From Pyrenopolyporus hunteri (taxonomy: Eukaryota; Ascomycota; Sordariomycetes; Xylariales; Hypoxylaceae), in contig CADCXC010000011.1 of the NCBI GenBank assembly GCA_902806595.1, positions 1,178,001 to 1,242,000 of the forward strand: a stretch of DNA of 64,000 bases, read 5' to 3'. The position numbers were made by a program, and so were the translations under genes. The number at the start of each line of letters is the position of its first letter. Position 1 is the first letter of the stretch. The notes beneath the pieces are model-generated. The model was not told where the DNA came from, searched no databases, and saw nothing but the letters and a program-made list of their open reading frames with translations. Shown one piece after another: positions 46,223 through 59,990 of this stretch.

Positions 46223-49200
46223 TTTATTTTATTTTTTTTTCGTAATTAATTAATTACGAATTATTAATTAAATTTTTCGTTTTATTTATTTTTTTAATTT
46301 TAAATTAATTTAATTTTTTTTCATTAAATTTCGTATAATTTTATTAAAAAACGTTTTCGTTATTACGTTTGTAAAGTTATATAATTTATGTATTTATTAA
46401 ATATTATCGATTTTTCGATTTTTGTAAAATTATTTTAAAGTTATAAAATTAATTATTAATTTTTTTTCGTTAATATTTTTCATTTATATTAAATATTAAT
46501 ATAATAATAAAAAGTCGATATATAATACGAAAAGGATTTTAAAAAGTAAAAAACGTTTTAAAATAATATTAATCGTATAATAAACGACGTAATCGACGTT
46601 AAAATTTTAAATTATTTTATAAATTTTATTAATAAATACGTTATAAATAATTTGTTTATATTTAATAAATAATTAATAAATAATATTACTCGTAATTTAT
46701 ATTTTATTATTTTAATCGGTGAAATTTTTATTATTTAAAATAATAACGTATTCGATTTATAAATTTAAATTTTTATTATTCGCGAAAAATCTATCGATAA
46801 AAATATAAAAACGTAAATTTTAAAAGTTTAATTCGATATAACGAAATTTGCGTATTTAATTATTTATTTATTATTTAATTTTAACGTTAAAAGTTTTAAC
46901 TTTTTTTAATTCGAATTTAAAATATTAAACCGTTGTAAAATAATCGAAAGTTATTTCGAATTAATATATAAAAACGATATACGCGTTTCGAATTCGTTAT
47001 TTTACGAATTTTTTAATTATATCGAAAGTTTTAACGTTTAATAATTTAAATTTTTTAATTTAACTTTTTTAAATAATTATTACGTTAAAATTTTTATTAT
47101 AAATTATAATATATAAATTATTAAAATTTTTAATTTCGAAATTTATAATTTTTTAAAAACGCGTTTTAATTTTAATTTTATTAAAAGTTTTATTTTTAAT
47201 AATAAAAAAGTTTATAATATCGACATTAAAAATATTATTCGTTTAAAAGTTAATAAATTCGAATAAATTCGAATTCGTTATAAATAAATAAAGGTCGAAA
47301 GTTAATAATTTTATTCGTAATTTTTATTAATAATAACGTAAATAAATTTTAAATTAATAAATATTTAATTTTATAAAATTATATAAAAGTTTAATTATTC
47401 GTAATAATGTTTTTTTAAAATATTTATTTTTAAGTTTAATTAATAAATATATAAAAATAATTTTTTATATTAATGTTTTAAATTAAATATAAATTATTAT
47501 AATATTTCGAATTATAATTTTTATTTTTTTACGACGTAATATAAACGTTAAAATTAATATAATACGTTAATTAATTTTTTAAATGATAAATATATATATT
47601 ATAATATATTTTTTATCGAGATTATTATAACTTTAAATTATTAAACGAAATTTTTCGTATAACGCGACGATATTTTTACTTTTAATTTTACGAATTATTC
47701 GTAATTTAAAGATCGTAACGTTTCGATATATAATTACATTATAAACTTTTAAACGTAAAATGTTTTTTTCGAATAAAACGTTAAACTTTTTTATATTTAA
47801 TATTTCGTAAAGTTTTTTTTATGTAATAATTTTTTTATTCGCTCGTAATTTAATAACGAAAATAAAGTTTTTCTATTTTTTATTAATGATATATAATTTA
47901 ACGGTATAAAAAAAATCGTTAATATATATAAAGTTTTTTTTCGAAATAATTTAATAATTATCGAAGTTAAAAATTAATATAAATAATTCGATTTTAAATT
48001 TTTTAAACGATATGAAGTTTTTTTTTAATTAAATATACGGTTTAATATGAAAATTTCTAAACGTAAATATTTCGTTCGAAACGTTAAAAACGACGATAAC
48101 ATCTTTATTTAATATCGTAATAATTTTATAAAAACTTTTTTATTTTTTTTTTTTTTTATAAATAAATACCTCGTTATCGATAAAAAATAATACGAAAAGA
48201 ATTTTTTATATATTAAAGTTATTACGTATATTTAAGGCATTTTTTACGAAACGTTATACTTTAATTTTTTTAATTTTCGTTATTACTTTTTAAACGATTC
48301 GTATTTTTTAAATTTATATAAAAATAAAAGGTAAATTTATGTTAATTTTAAAATAAATGTCGAATATAAAAAATGTAGGTATTAAACCGTTAAAATTAAT
48401 TATATTATTAATTATTTTAACGGCTATTTATAACCGAATTACGCGTAAATTTAAGTTTTAAAATTCATCGGTAATAATTTCGTATATTTTATAAACGAAG
48501 CCGTAATATTTTTCGATTTTATTAATTAATTAATATATTTCGACGGATATTTAATAATAAATAACTTTAATAATATAAATTTTATTTCGAAATTCGACGT
48601 TATCGAAGTTCGTGTCGATATTATATATAATAATATTCGATAATTCGAAGTAAATATTAATTTAATATTACTTTAACATATTTTAAATTTTTTTAATAAA
48701 AATGATTTTTATAAAACGAATAATTTAAAACTTTATAACGACGTCGATTATATATAAAATAAATCGTTCGTTTAAATATATAATATTAACGATAATTTCG
48801 TAATTAAAATTTATATTAAAGTTTTTTAAATTAAATTTAAATTTCTAAAAAATTTTACTTTTAATTTAATAATAATAATAAAATTTATTAATTTTTTTAA
48901 TATTTTTAATATCGACGTTATAATTTATTTTATTTAAAAAAATATATAATTTAACTATAAAAAAATAATTAAATTAAATATAAATACGGCGTAATTTAAA
49001 CTTCGTAAAAAAAATTATATTATCGAAATAAAATTATAAATATTTTTATTTATAAACGACGGTAATAATAATATTATTTTTTTCGATTAATTAATTCGTA
49101 ATATTATTTAAATAAACGTTTAATCGATCTATGTTTTTTAAATATATAAAAAATAAAGTATTTAAATTTATAATATAAAAATCGATTAATTCGAACGAAA

Positions 49201-51955
49201 CGTTAATCGTAATAATTTTTAATGATTTAATTAAAAATTCGTTTCTAAATTTAATATTAATTTTATCGACTTAACTATTATCTATTTTAAAATTTCGATC
49301 GAAAAAATTTTTTATAAAAATTTAACATTAATTTTTTTTTATAATAAATATTTTAATTACGTCGATATCGAAAATAATATTTTAAAAAATATTTTTAATA
49401 TATCGATTTAAAATAAATATAATATTATTTTTCGGTTTATTAATAAAAAAATAACGAAAAATAATTCGATATTAATATATTTAATTCGCTAAATATACCG
49501 CGGTTAATTAATATTAAAAGTTAATTTTTTTTATTTCGAAAGTAGCGACGTTTTAATCGTCGTTTTTCGATTTCGAATTTTTTTATTTAATATTTTTATA
49601 ACTCGTTAAAAACGTAATATATTTACCTTTATTTTTAATTTTTTAAACTCGTTAACGTCCCTTAACTTTTTTTTACTTTTTTTTAAAATATTTAATAGAT
49701 TAATATTTTTTTTTTATATATTTAATAACGACGTTTTTAAGTTTAAATCGTTTTCTTCGATTAATATCGACCGTTTTTATTATTACGGTAATATTTTTAT
49801 TTAATATAAAATTAATTAAAGTTTTTATTATTATCGTCGTTAATTATAAATTAACGCGTTTTTTTAATATTTTTAAAAGTATTAATTAACGTACGAAATT
49901 TATTAATTAATTTTTTAAATTAATGTAACGAAATAAATAAAATATATTATAATTAAAGTACGTTATAAATAACACGTTACGTAATTACGATAAATTATTA
50001 TTTACTTTTAAAATTTTTTTTAAAAATACGTTAATATAATATTAATTTATTTAATATTATTTATAATATTTTAAAGTCGAATTTTCCCTCGTTTTTTTTT
50101 TTAATTTTAATGTTAAAAAAAATAATCGAAATTTAATTATAATAATATTAAACCTTATTTTATTTCGTATTAAAATATCGTTTTATAATTAAATATATAT
50201 TCGTAAAATATTAATAGCGAGGTACGTTATATAAAAAATAAATAGTCGTTTATTTAATAAAAATAATAAAAAATATAACGTAAAATTAAATTTAATAAAT
50301 TTTAATTATATAATATATATTTAAAAAAAAACGAAACTTATTTTTTAAAACGTTATAAAGTTTTTCGGTGTAATTATTTTTAATGTTTTAAGTTTTTTTA
50401 AAATAATTAACGATAATAAAAAAATATATTTCGTTAAAAATTCGAATAAAAAAAACGTTATAATAAGTGTCGTTTTATTAATTTTCGACGGATATAAATA
50501 TAAGGGTCGGTTTATTTAATAAAAATTATAAAATCGTTTAAAAAAAAAAATCGTAATTTTCGATATAATAATTTTTTTTTTTTAATACGGCGTTTAATAA
50601 AACCGTCGATATTATATACGAACCATTCGATAACGATTCGAAAAATTTATAAACATTTTTCGATAATAGGAGTTAAAATTATTTTTTTCGTATAAAATTA
50701 AAAATATATCGTTAATTATATTTTTATAATTTAATATAAATTAAAATAATAAAGTATAAATCGGTAATATTAATTTAAAAAAACGCGATTATTTTTAATT
50801 AAATAAATACGAAGGTAAAAAAAATAAATATATTAAATATTTAAAATTCGAATTAAATGCGAAAATTATTTTAAAAGGTTTAAAATAACGAAAAAAAAAT
50901 TCGTTATTAAAGTTTAAACGAAGATTAAAACGTAAATTACGTCGTAAAGGTTTAATTTAATAAAAAAAGCGGTAATATATTAAATATCGATAATAAATTA
51001 TTAATAATAAAAAACGATAAAAACGATTATTAAATAAATAATTCGTAACGTTAATAATATAAAGTTAAAAATAATTCGATCGAAATTATTAATATTTATA
51101 AGTTTAACTTTTTTTAATTTTTTATTTATATTAACGTTATAAAATAAAAAATTATTAATCGATTTTATATTATAACGTAAATACGATTCGACGTAAATAT
51201 TAAAAAATAAATCGTATTTTTATCGATATAATATATCGACGTTTTTTATATTAAAACGTTAAATTATTTACGTTTAATACGTTTTAATTTATCGTAGTTT
51301 TATTTAAAAAGTTTACGTATTAATATAAAATTAATTAAAATTTTCGTTATATTAATATTATTTTTATTTATATAAATATTTTTTTATATAAACGCGTATT
51401 TTAATATAATTTTAAATTAACGTAATATAACCGCGAAATTTCCCATTATAAAATTTTTAAATTATTTTTAATATTTTTTTAAAATATCTTTCGTTATACG
51501 AACGTATAATTTATTTTTATTTATAACGGTTAAATTTTTTAAAAAAAATAATATTTACGTCGTTTTTTATTTTTCGATAACGGTTTAAAGGTTAATCTTT
51601 TTCTATTTTAGGATTTTATAGTCGAATTATTAATCGAAAAACGTACGATTATTAAAAACGTATTTTATTAATTTAACGAGTTTTTTTTTAATATTTCGTT
51701 CGATTAAATCGAATTTTTTAATACGAATTTACGCTTAAATCGAATTTTTAACTTTTTACGATATAATAAATATTATAAATTTAAAAAAAATTAATATAAT
51801 AAAACGATATTTTAACATAAATAAAAAAATATCGTATAAAAAAAAAAATATTATTATCGCGTATATTATTACGATAAAAATCTTTCGTATTATCGTAATA
51901 ATAATTTTTTTAATTTTATTAATTTATATTATTAACTTTAATAATATTAATTAAT

Positions 51956-52171
51956 ATTAATAAATACGTACGTAAATAAAATAAAGAAATAATAATAAAA
52001 ATAATCGCGATAAAGTAAAATTAATATTATATAAATTATTTAAAAAAAAAAAATTATTTAATAAAAAAATCGTAGGAAAAATTTCTTTTATATAAATAAA
52101 AATACATAGGTACTTCCTCCTTTTAAGGTATATACTACGAAATAATACGTACATAAATTAATTAACTATTA
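51956..52171 (-). repeat. LTR of element 2, right copy
   Basis: 216 bp partner of 46007-46222. It retains more G and C, so it is closer to the ancestral sequence. A 65-codon minus-strand frame inside it is not considered a gene. Confidence 0.75.
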
Positions 52172-53257
52172 ATTTTAAATATTTTACGATGAAAAACGTA
52201 ATCGTTAATATAATATTAATTAATATAAAAAATAATATTTAATTTAAAATTCGAAAATATATTATTAAAATTAATTCGAAAAATTATATTATTTCGATAT
52301 ATAATAAAATAATTTTTATTTATTTTTTTTAAAATAAATTTTAATATTAATTTTAAATTTTCGAAATATATTCGATTTATTATATAACGAAAAATAATAT
52401 TTTCGTTCGTTTTTAAAATCGTATCGATGTCGTTTACTCCGTAAATTATATATATAAATAAATATTCGTTAAATATAACATTTAATATAAATTATTCGAA
52501 ATTAAAATAAAATTTAATTAAAATTATATATATCGATATTTTTATAAATTCGATTTTTATTAAAATATTTACGTTTTTACGCGAACGTTTCGATATATTT
52601 CGTTTAATCGTTTATTTAATATTAAACTCGTTAAATTTTTAAATAATATTTAAATAAAAAAAAATGTTTTTTCGAATTTATAACGTTTTTTATATCGATT
52701 ATTTCGATATAATTTATAAAAACAACGTAATAAAAACTACTTTTTTTTTAAATTTATTAATTTATAAAATTTATAATTTTATTTATAAATTTACGAATTA
52801 ATTAATTACCTTTAATTATCGTTAAAAATTTAATAAAAATAATTAAAATATTTACTTTTATTATCGATTTAATTTATAAATTATCGTAATTATATAAAAT
52901 ATTTTATTTATTAACCATTTTAAATTAAATAAATAAAAATATTTAATTAATATATTTTAAAAATAAACGTATTTAATAAAAAAAATTTTTTAAAAATGTT
53001 AAATAAAAAGAAATAATAATTATAAAATTTCGTTTATAAATAATAAAAAATTTTATTTTTTTTATTAAATTATAATTTAATTATTTTAATATTTAAATTT
53101 ATTAAATTTAAAATAAAAATATATTTAATAAAATTTTTTATACGTTTTAATTAAATAAAATAATTAATTTTACCGTATATTTATAATAAAAAATATTATT
53201 ATTAAAAAATAATAAAATTATTTTTTATTTCGTTTTTAATTAATAATAATACGAGCG

Positions 53258-53345
53258 GACTTTTAAAATTATAAAAAAAAAAAATTTAAATCGTAATTCG
53301 AAAATTACGGTTTATATATATATAAAAAATAAAGTAAAAAAACCG
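53258..53345 (-). repeat. Poly-T palindromic repeat family, copy 5 (short arm)
   Basis: Poly-A run, then TTTAAATCGTAATTCGAAAA and TACGGTTTATATATATA, in minus orientation and facing copy 6 across about 160 bases. Confidence 0.5.
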
Positions 53346-53504
53346 TTTAAAAGTTTATTATTTATTATTTAATAATATTAAATAATTACACTTTTATATA
53401 AATAAAACGAAGCGACGAAATTATTTTATATTATATTTTAAATTATTTTATATTATAAAACGACCGTATAATATTTTAATAATTTTTTTAATATATATTT
53501 TTTA

Positions 53505-53690
53505 TTACGATTTAATGTAATAATTTAACTTTATTAAATAATTAATATTTAAACGTTAAACGATTTTATCGTTAACGTATTTATATAAACCACGGTTTTT
53601 CGATACGCGTTTTAATTTTTTTTTTTTTTATAATATTAATAAAATTAAATTTTTATTTATCGTATAACGTATAATATTATTTTTATATTA
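53505..53690 (+). repeat. Poly-T palindromic repeat family, copy 6 (single arm)
   Basis: TATTACGATTTAATGTAATA, TTTATTAAATAATTAATAT, TATAAACCACGGTTTTTCG, then poly-T and TATAATATTAATAAAATT. Same element order as copy 2. Confidence 0.6.
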
Positions 53691-55799
53691 ATTTATTTTT
53701 TAATATTATATTTCGAATGTTTTTATATAAATTATAAATTATTTTATATAATATAATAAATAATAAAATATTTTTTACATTTTATTAATAAATTAAATAA
53801 ATATTTATTTTTTTATATTATAAAATTTATATTATTAAAAATAAATTTAAATAATTTATTTTTTTATTTAAATAAATAATAACGTTATAATATAAAACGT
53901 TATTATTTAATTAATATTATAATAATAAATAATTTTTATTATATAAATTTTATAATATATATTTATACGAAAACTTTAATCGTAACTTTTATATTTATTT
54001 TCTTATTAAATTTTTTTATATTTTTTAATCGATTAAAACATCGAAATTAAAATAATAATTAACATTTTATCGTAATCGTTTATATAATCTATTTATTAAT
54101 TATAATTTTAAATTTACTTTTATTATAACATTCGAAATTAATCGATATTTTAACTTATAAATTTAAAAAAAAATGTTTTATTAAATAAATAAAATCATTA
54201 AAAAAACCCTCGAAAATAATATTAACGATAAAAAAAAAAAAAACTATAATATTTAACGTTTATTTTTTTTAACGCTATTAATTTTTTCTATAAAAAAAAT
54301 TAACTCGAAAAATATCCTCGAATTATTAAAAGTATAAAAAACGTTTAATTTTCGTCGTTTTACCGTTAAAATAACTTAATTAAATTATAAATAAAAATTA
54401 TATAAACTTAAATTTATAAACGTTAAATTTAATAAATTAAATATTCGTTTAAATAAAAAAAAACGTAAAAAATCGTTTTATATAATAAATAAATATTTCG
54501 TATTTAATTTAAAAAATTAATAATTAAACGAATTTAAATTTAATAATTAAAATTAAATAAATTTTCGTAAATAATTATTCGTTTCTATTCGTTTAAATTT
54601 AACATTAATTAAAAAACATTTTCGTCGTTTATTTTTAAATTTAACGATTATATTAACCGTTTCGTTAACCGTTTTATTAAATATACGTACGTATATATAT
54701 ATTTTATTTTTTCGTTATTAATATTATCGTTCGTTTTAATATCGACATCGTATATAAACTTTTTTTTAACATTCGATATCCCGTTAAATAATTCGCATTT
54801 TAACGAACCGGGTAATAAAATAAACGCGTTAATTAAAAAAATAAAAAAATAAAAATTTAAATTTTTAAAAATTCGATTAAAACGATAAATTTTATTATTT
54901 AAAATTAATTATTAAATAATAATATATTAATAACGTTTATTTTACTTTAATTATATAAAATAATTTTAAATAAAAATAAAAAAAAACGATAAAAAATATT
55001 TATAAATAAAAATAAATTATTAAATATAAATATATAATTAATAATTTAATAAAATAATTTATTAATTATATATTTATATTTATTTCGATAATTTATTTCC
55101 ATTTATAAATTAATATATTTTCGATTACGATTATTTTTTTTATTAAATTTAAAAAAAATTTTATTTATAATATTATATAAAAATTATATATTATTTTTTT
55201 TATCGTTTTTATTATTTTTTTTTATTATATAAAAATATAAAATTTATTAATTAACGATTCGATAATTTAAATTAATTATATATTATAATATTATTTATTA
55301 ATATTAAATTTAATAATTTTATCGTATATTTTTAATTTATAATTTTTCGAAATAAAACGATAATTTTTTATAATATAATTTAAAAAAAATTATTATAAAA
55401 AATTAATATCGATATATTATTAAACCTTTTATTAAAATATTTATATATATTAAATATTAAAAATTAAACGTTAATAATTTAATTATTCGTTAAAAAAAAA
55501 AAACCGATACGATTATATAAATTTAATAACGTTTAAAACCTTTTATATATTATATTTATTTTTAAAAAATTATTCGAAATTAATCGAAAAATTAAACGTT
55601 AATTTTATTTTAAATATAACGTCGATATAAAAAATTTTAAACGTTTAACGTTTATCTTTATATATATTATAATTATTAATTATTTTTTTAAAATAAAATA
55701 AAATATATTATTAATAAAATTAAATAATTTAATTATCGATTTTATTTTTAATATCGAAATATTTTAAATAAATAATATTAATTTATAAAATAAAAAATT

Positions 55800-55990
55800 A
55801 TTAATATAATTCGTAATATTAAAAATTAAAAATTAAATTTTATTAATATTATAAAAAAAAAAAAAAAAAAAAAACTAAACCGCGATTTTATATATAAATT
55901 TTAACGGTATATTTAATCGAAGCTTTAATATCGATTATTTAATAAAATTAAATTAATCGTATCGAACCGTAATAATCGTAATATTACGTT
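55800..55990 (-). repeat. Poly-T palindromic repeat family, copy 7 (single arm)
   Basis: TTTTATTAATATTATAAAA followed by a run of more than 20 A, then AAACCGCGATTTTATATATA, TCGAAGCTTTAATATCGATT and AATCGTATCGAACCGTAATA. One of the least mutated copies. Confidence 0.6.
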
Positions 55991-58900
55991 AATAAAAACT
56001 ACATTTACTTTTATTTTTATCGATGCCGTTTTAATTACCTACTTATTATAAAATAATAATCTTTTGATATATTTTAATTAAATATAAATAAAAAAAATAT
56101 ATTTAAAATGTTATTATTTAATAATATATTAATAATTTCTTCGTTCGATATCGAAAAATATCGTTTAAAAACTTCGATTTTTTATTAACGTTATCGAAAA
56201 AAATAAATAAAATAAAATAATTTTAATATTAATATAAATCGAAATAATATTATTAATTAATAAAAAATAAATAATTTTAAAATAAATATTTTAACATATA
56301 TTTAATATAATTAATTAAATACGTTTTTAAAATAAATTATTCGAATATTATTATTTTAATTTAAAAATTTAAAAAATAATATATTTTATTAAAATTATTT
56401 ATCGATTTAAAAAAAAATAAATTAATTACGTCGTTTTTTTTATTTAATTTTTTACCACTTATTATTATATTATTAATAATTAAATTTACAAATATATTAT
56501 TTATTATTTTTTCATTATTTTTCGTATTTTTTATAATAAATAACATAAAAATAATATTTTTAAAAAAAAATAAATATTTAAATTATTCGAAAATAAAAAT
56601 AAATTAAATTTTATTAACGGATAAATTTAAATGATATATTTTTACGAATAAAATTAATTAATAAAAAAACGTTAATTATAAATTAAATTTAATAAATACG
56701 GTAAATTTTTTAATTTAATTATTATATAAAAAAAATTATTTAAATTTAAAAAAAAATTAATAATAATAAACGATATAAAAGTATAATAATATTAATATTT
56801 ATATTATTAAAATTATAATAAAATAATTATCGATAAATTATTTTATATTAAAATAAAATAAACGTTTTATTTTTTCTTTTTTATTATTTTTTTTTATTTT
56901 TTTTAAAAATTTATATATACGTTTAAATTATTATATATTATTAAACGTATATATTTTTTTATCGAATATTATTTATATTATATAATATTTAAATAAATAA
57001 TTAATTAAAAATATAATTAAATTATTATAAAATTATTATATAAAATAATATTATTAATATTATTTAAAATTTATAAATCGATTAAATTAACTTTTTATTT
57101 AAACGATAATTTTCATTAAAATAATGTTTTTTAAAAATAATATTATTTTCATTTATATTATTATTCGTATAATTTAAACGAAATTATTATTTTATAAATA
57201 TTATAACGTAATTTATAACATATTTAAAAATTTTATTAATTTTTTTTTTATATTAAATCTATAATATTTTTAATCGTAATTTTTTCGTTTTCGATTATTT
57301 TTATTTTTATTTTCCCGTATTTATTTAACGTTACGTTAAATATTAAAATAAATAAATAATTAATAATTTAAAGTTTTTTATTAAAATATATAATTAAATT
57401 AAATATAATTAATAAATATTTAAATATTTATTTTAAATAAATTAATATGTAAATATAAATATTTATAAAATAAATCGATAAATAATTAAATATTTATTAA
57501 ATAATTAAAAAATAATATTAAAATTTATTAATTATAATTATCGTTTAAATTAATAAATTTTTTAATTTTATTTTTTTTTAATTTAAAAATAAATTATATT
57601 CGATGATTTTTTTTTTAAAATATTTTAAAAATAATAATTTAATTAATATTAATAAAAATTTATTTGAAATTTATTTATTAATATATTTTAAAATATAAAT
57701 AAATATATTTTTTATAATATTTTATACTTTTTATACGAATTTACGTTTTTTATAAAAATTTATATCTTTTATAATAATCTACATTTTTTATAATAATTTT
57801 TTTATATTTTATTTCTTTTAAAATATTTACGTATTAATTTTATTTTATAATTTTAAATATTTAATTTTTATATTTTAAAATTTCGATTAAATATATTATA
57901 TATTTTTTAATATCGTTACGTTAAATTAAATTAATAAAATTTAAAAATTTTATTATATTCGTTTTTAAAATATTTTCGAATAAGTTAAATAAATAATAAA
58001 TAAATTTATCGTAAAATATTTACTTTTAACGATAATATATTAACATCGTTATTTTTAAATAAAACGATTAATTTACTATCTTTATAATAATTAAATCGAA
58101 GGTAATTAATTTTATTAACATTAAATAAAATTTTAATTAAAATTAAATGAAATTTTTTAATTAAAATTTAAAAAAAAAAAAAAATTTCCTTTTAAAATTT
58201 ATATAATCGATTATTTATTATATCGACGATAATAATAAATAATCGAAAATAATTAATAATATTATTTCGATTAATTATATTATTTAAATTTTAATAAAAA
58301 TTAAAAAAACCCTTATAAATAAACTAATAATAAAAATAATTTAAAATTAATAAATAAAATTAATTTTACATTTTTTTATTTTTTTAATTAATTAATAATA
58401 TTTATTATTAATTTAAATTAAAATAAATTATTATTTTTAATAATTATAATTATAATCGAAATCGTTAATATTAAAAATTAAAATTAATATAATTTTAATC
58501 GTTAATTAATAATTTCGAAAATAAATTAATTTATATATATTTTTATTATCGAATATAATTTTTAATTATTTATAATTATTTATATAATAATTATTAACAT
58601 TATTTTATTTTTAAAATATATTTATATAAATTATAAAATAAATTAAAATTTTTTTTAATATTATATCGTTTTATTTAATTATTTTTACGATATTTACATC
58701 AAATATTATTATAATAATAATAATAATAAATGTTTTTATCGACGTAATATATATTATTTTATTAATATATATTAAATAATTAATTTAATTATTATAAATA
58801 TAAAAAAATACATATAAATAAATAATATATTTAAAATTATTTTTAAATTATTTTTAATATTTATTTAAATCGAAAAATCGATATCGATTTTAATTTTTAT

Positions 58901-59177
58901 TTTTAAAATAATTAAAAATATTAAAATTTAATTATTCGATATAATTAATTAAATTTAAAAACTTAAACGTAAAAAATTAATTATTAATATTTAATATTAT
59001 ACGTAAATATTATTATATATATAATATATTTAAATAATTATTTATTTTATTATATTTTTATTTATATTTATTTATTATTTATTTATTTTACGATATTAAA
59101 ATTTTTATTATATTTTATAAAATTTTAAAAATTAAAATAATTTAATTAAAAATATAATAAAATATATAAATTTTTAA

Positions 59178-59455
59178 ATTATTATAATTTAATGTAATTA
59201 AATTAACTTTATTAAATAATAAATATCGAAGTTTTAATTAATTATATCGTTAAAATTTATATATAAAATTATAATTTAATTTTTTTTTTTTTTTTATAAT
59301 ATTAACGAAATTTAATTTTTAATTTTTAATATTATATATTATATTAAAATTAAATCGCGATTTTATATATAAACTTTAATTATATAATCGATCGAAACTT
59401 TAATATCGATTATTTAATAAAATTAAATTAATTACATCGAATCGTAATAAAAAAA
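59178..59455. repeat. Poly-T palindromic repeat family, copy 8 (complete inverted pair)
   Basis: A 278-bp unit with two arms of about 100 bp in opposite orientation around a poly-T and TATAATATTAACGAAA centre. The right arm reads TTAAATCGCGATTTTATATA to TTACATCGAATCGTAATA; the left arm is its degraded complement. This copy suggests that the whole element is a palindromic MITE-like unit and that single arms elsewhere are fragments. Confidence 0.6.
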
Positions 59456-59544
59456 AATTATAAAATTTATATATATTAAAATAAAATAATAAAATTATTT
59501 TATATTATATTATCGATAATTTATTATTTTTTAAAAATCGTATA

Positions 59545-59820
59545 TAATAATATAATTTTATATTAAAATATTTATTATAATAATAATAATAATAAATATA
59601 TTTTTATTAAATATTTCGTCGTTTTATATAATAAAAATTTAAAATATAAACTTTTAAAAAAAATATAAATATCGATTAATATAAAATTAACCTATTTATA
59701 ACTTTTAAATATATATAATTTAATTAATTTTTTTTATTTTTTTACTTTTTATTATATAATTATATAATTTTATTTCGATTATTTATTAATAATTTTTTAT
59801 TTATTTAATATTATATATTT
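59545..59820 (+). repeat. LTR-like copy near the right edge of AT block 2
   Basis: Matches the element 1 LTR: TAATAATAATAATAAATATA core, ATTTCGTCGTTTTATATAAT, and the TATAAATATCGATTAATATA segment. Single copy, plus orientation. Confidence 0.65.
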
Positions 59821-59956
59821 ACGATAATTTTTTTATTATAATTTATTTAATTTATAAAAATAAATTTATTATTATTTTTAATTATATTATAAATTTATTA
59901 TTTAATTAAATAATTATATAATCTAATAATATATACCTTATAACTTTTTATGGTTT

Positions 59957-59985
59957 TCACGTAACTATAGTTAAAAAATGAGTTT
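59957..59985 (-). repeat. Right terminal inverted repeat of AT block 2
   Basis: Contains TCACGTAACTATAGTTAAAA; inverted partner of 31768-31796. Six of 29 positions differ, all as C-to-T or G-to-A in this copy. Confidence 0.65.
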
Positions 59986-59990
59986 AATAT

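Larger units (their letters stand above)
46007..52171 (-). mobile_element. RIP-degraded LTR retrotransposon 2 (about 6.2 kb)
   Basis: Direct repeats of 216 bp (46007-46222 and 51956-52171) at constant offset 5949 with no indel seen. The right copy is less mutated (for example GTACTTCCTCCTTTTAAGG against ATATTTCCTTTTTTTAAAG); compared differences are mostly C/T and G/A transitions. Just inside the left copy is a T-rich tract (about 46221-46241), a purine tract on the minus strand, suggesting minus orientation. The 5.7-kb interior has no readable frame, so superfamily is unknown. It shares no obvious LTR sequence with element 1. Confidence 0.72.
31795..59990. other. AT-rich block 2 (28 kb of RIP-degraded repeat DNA)
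   Basis: Very AT-rich, CpA/TpG-depleted DNA, with remaining C mostly in CpG. No frame above 65 codons except one lying in the non-degraded element at 42.1-42.9 kb. It is a nest of repeats: LTR-like copies, one complete LTR pair, a poly-T palindromic family, and several tandem arrays. Part of a centromere is possible but cannot be told from sequence alone. Stretches not listed separately (for example 34-39 kb, 47-51 kb, 56-59 kb) show only degraded AT sequence. Confidence 0.9.

Noticed and set aside
31795..59990. Mitochondrial DNA insertion as explanation for the AT block
   Set aside because: No mitochondrial gene, tRNA or rRNA pattern; instead repeated LTRs and CpA/TpG depletion, which fit RIP.
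31795..59990. Calling the block a centromere
   Set aside because: AT-rich RIP-degraded DNA also occurs outside centromeres; no sequence criterion here decides it.
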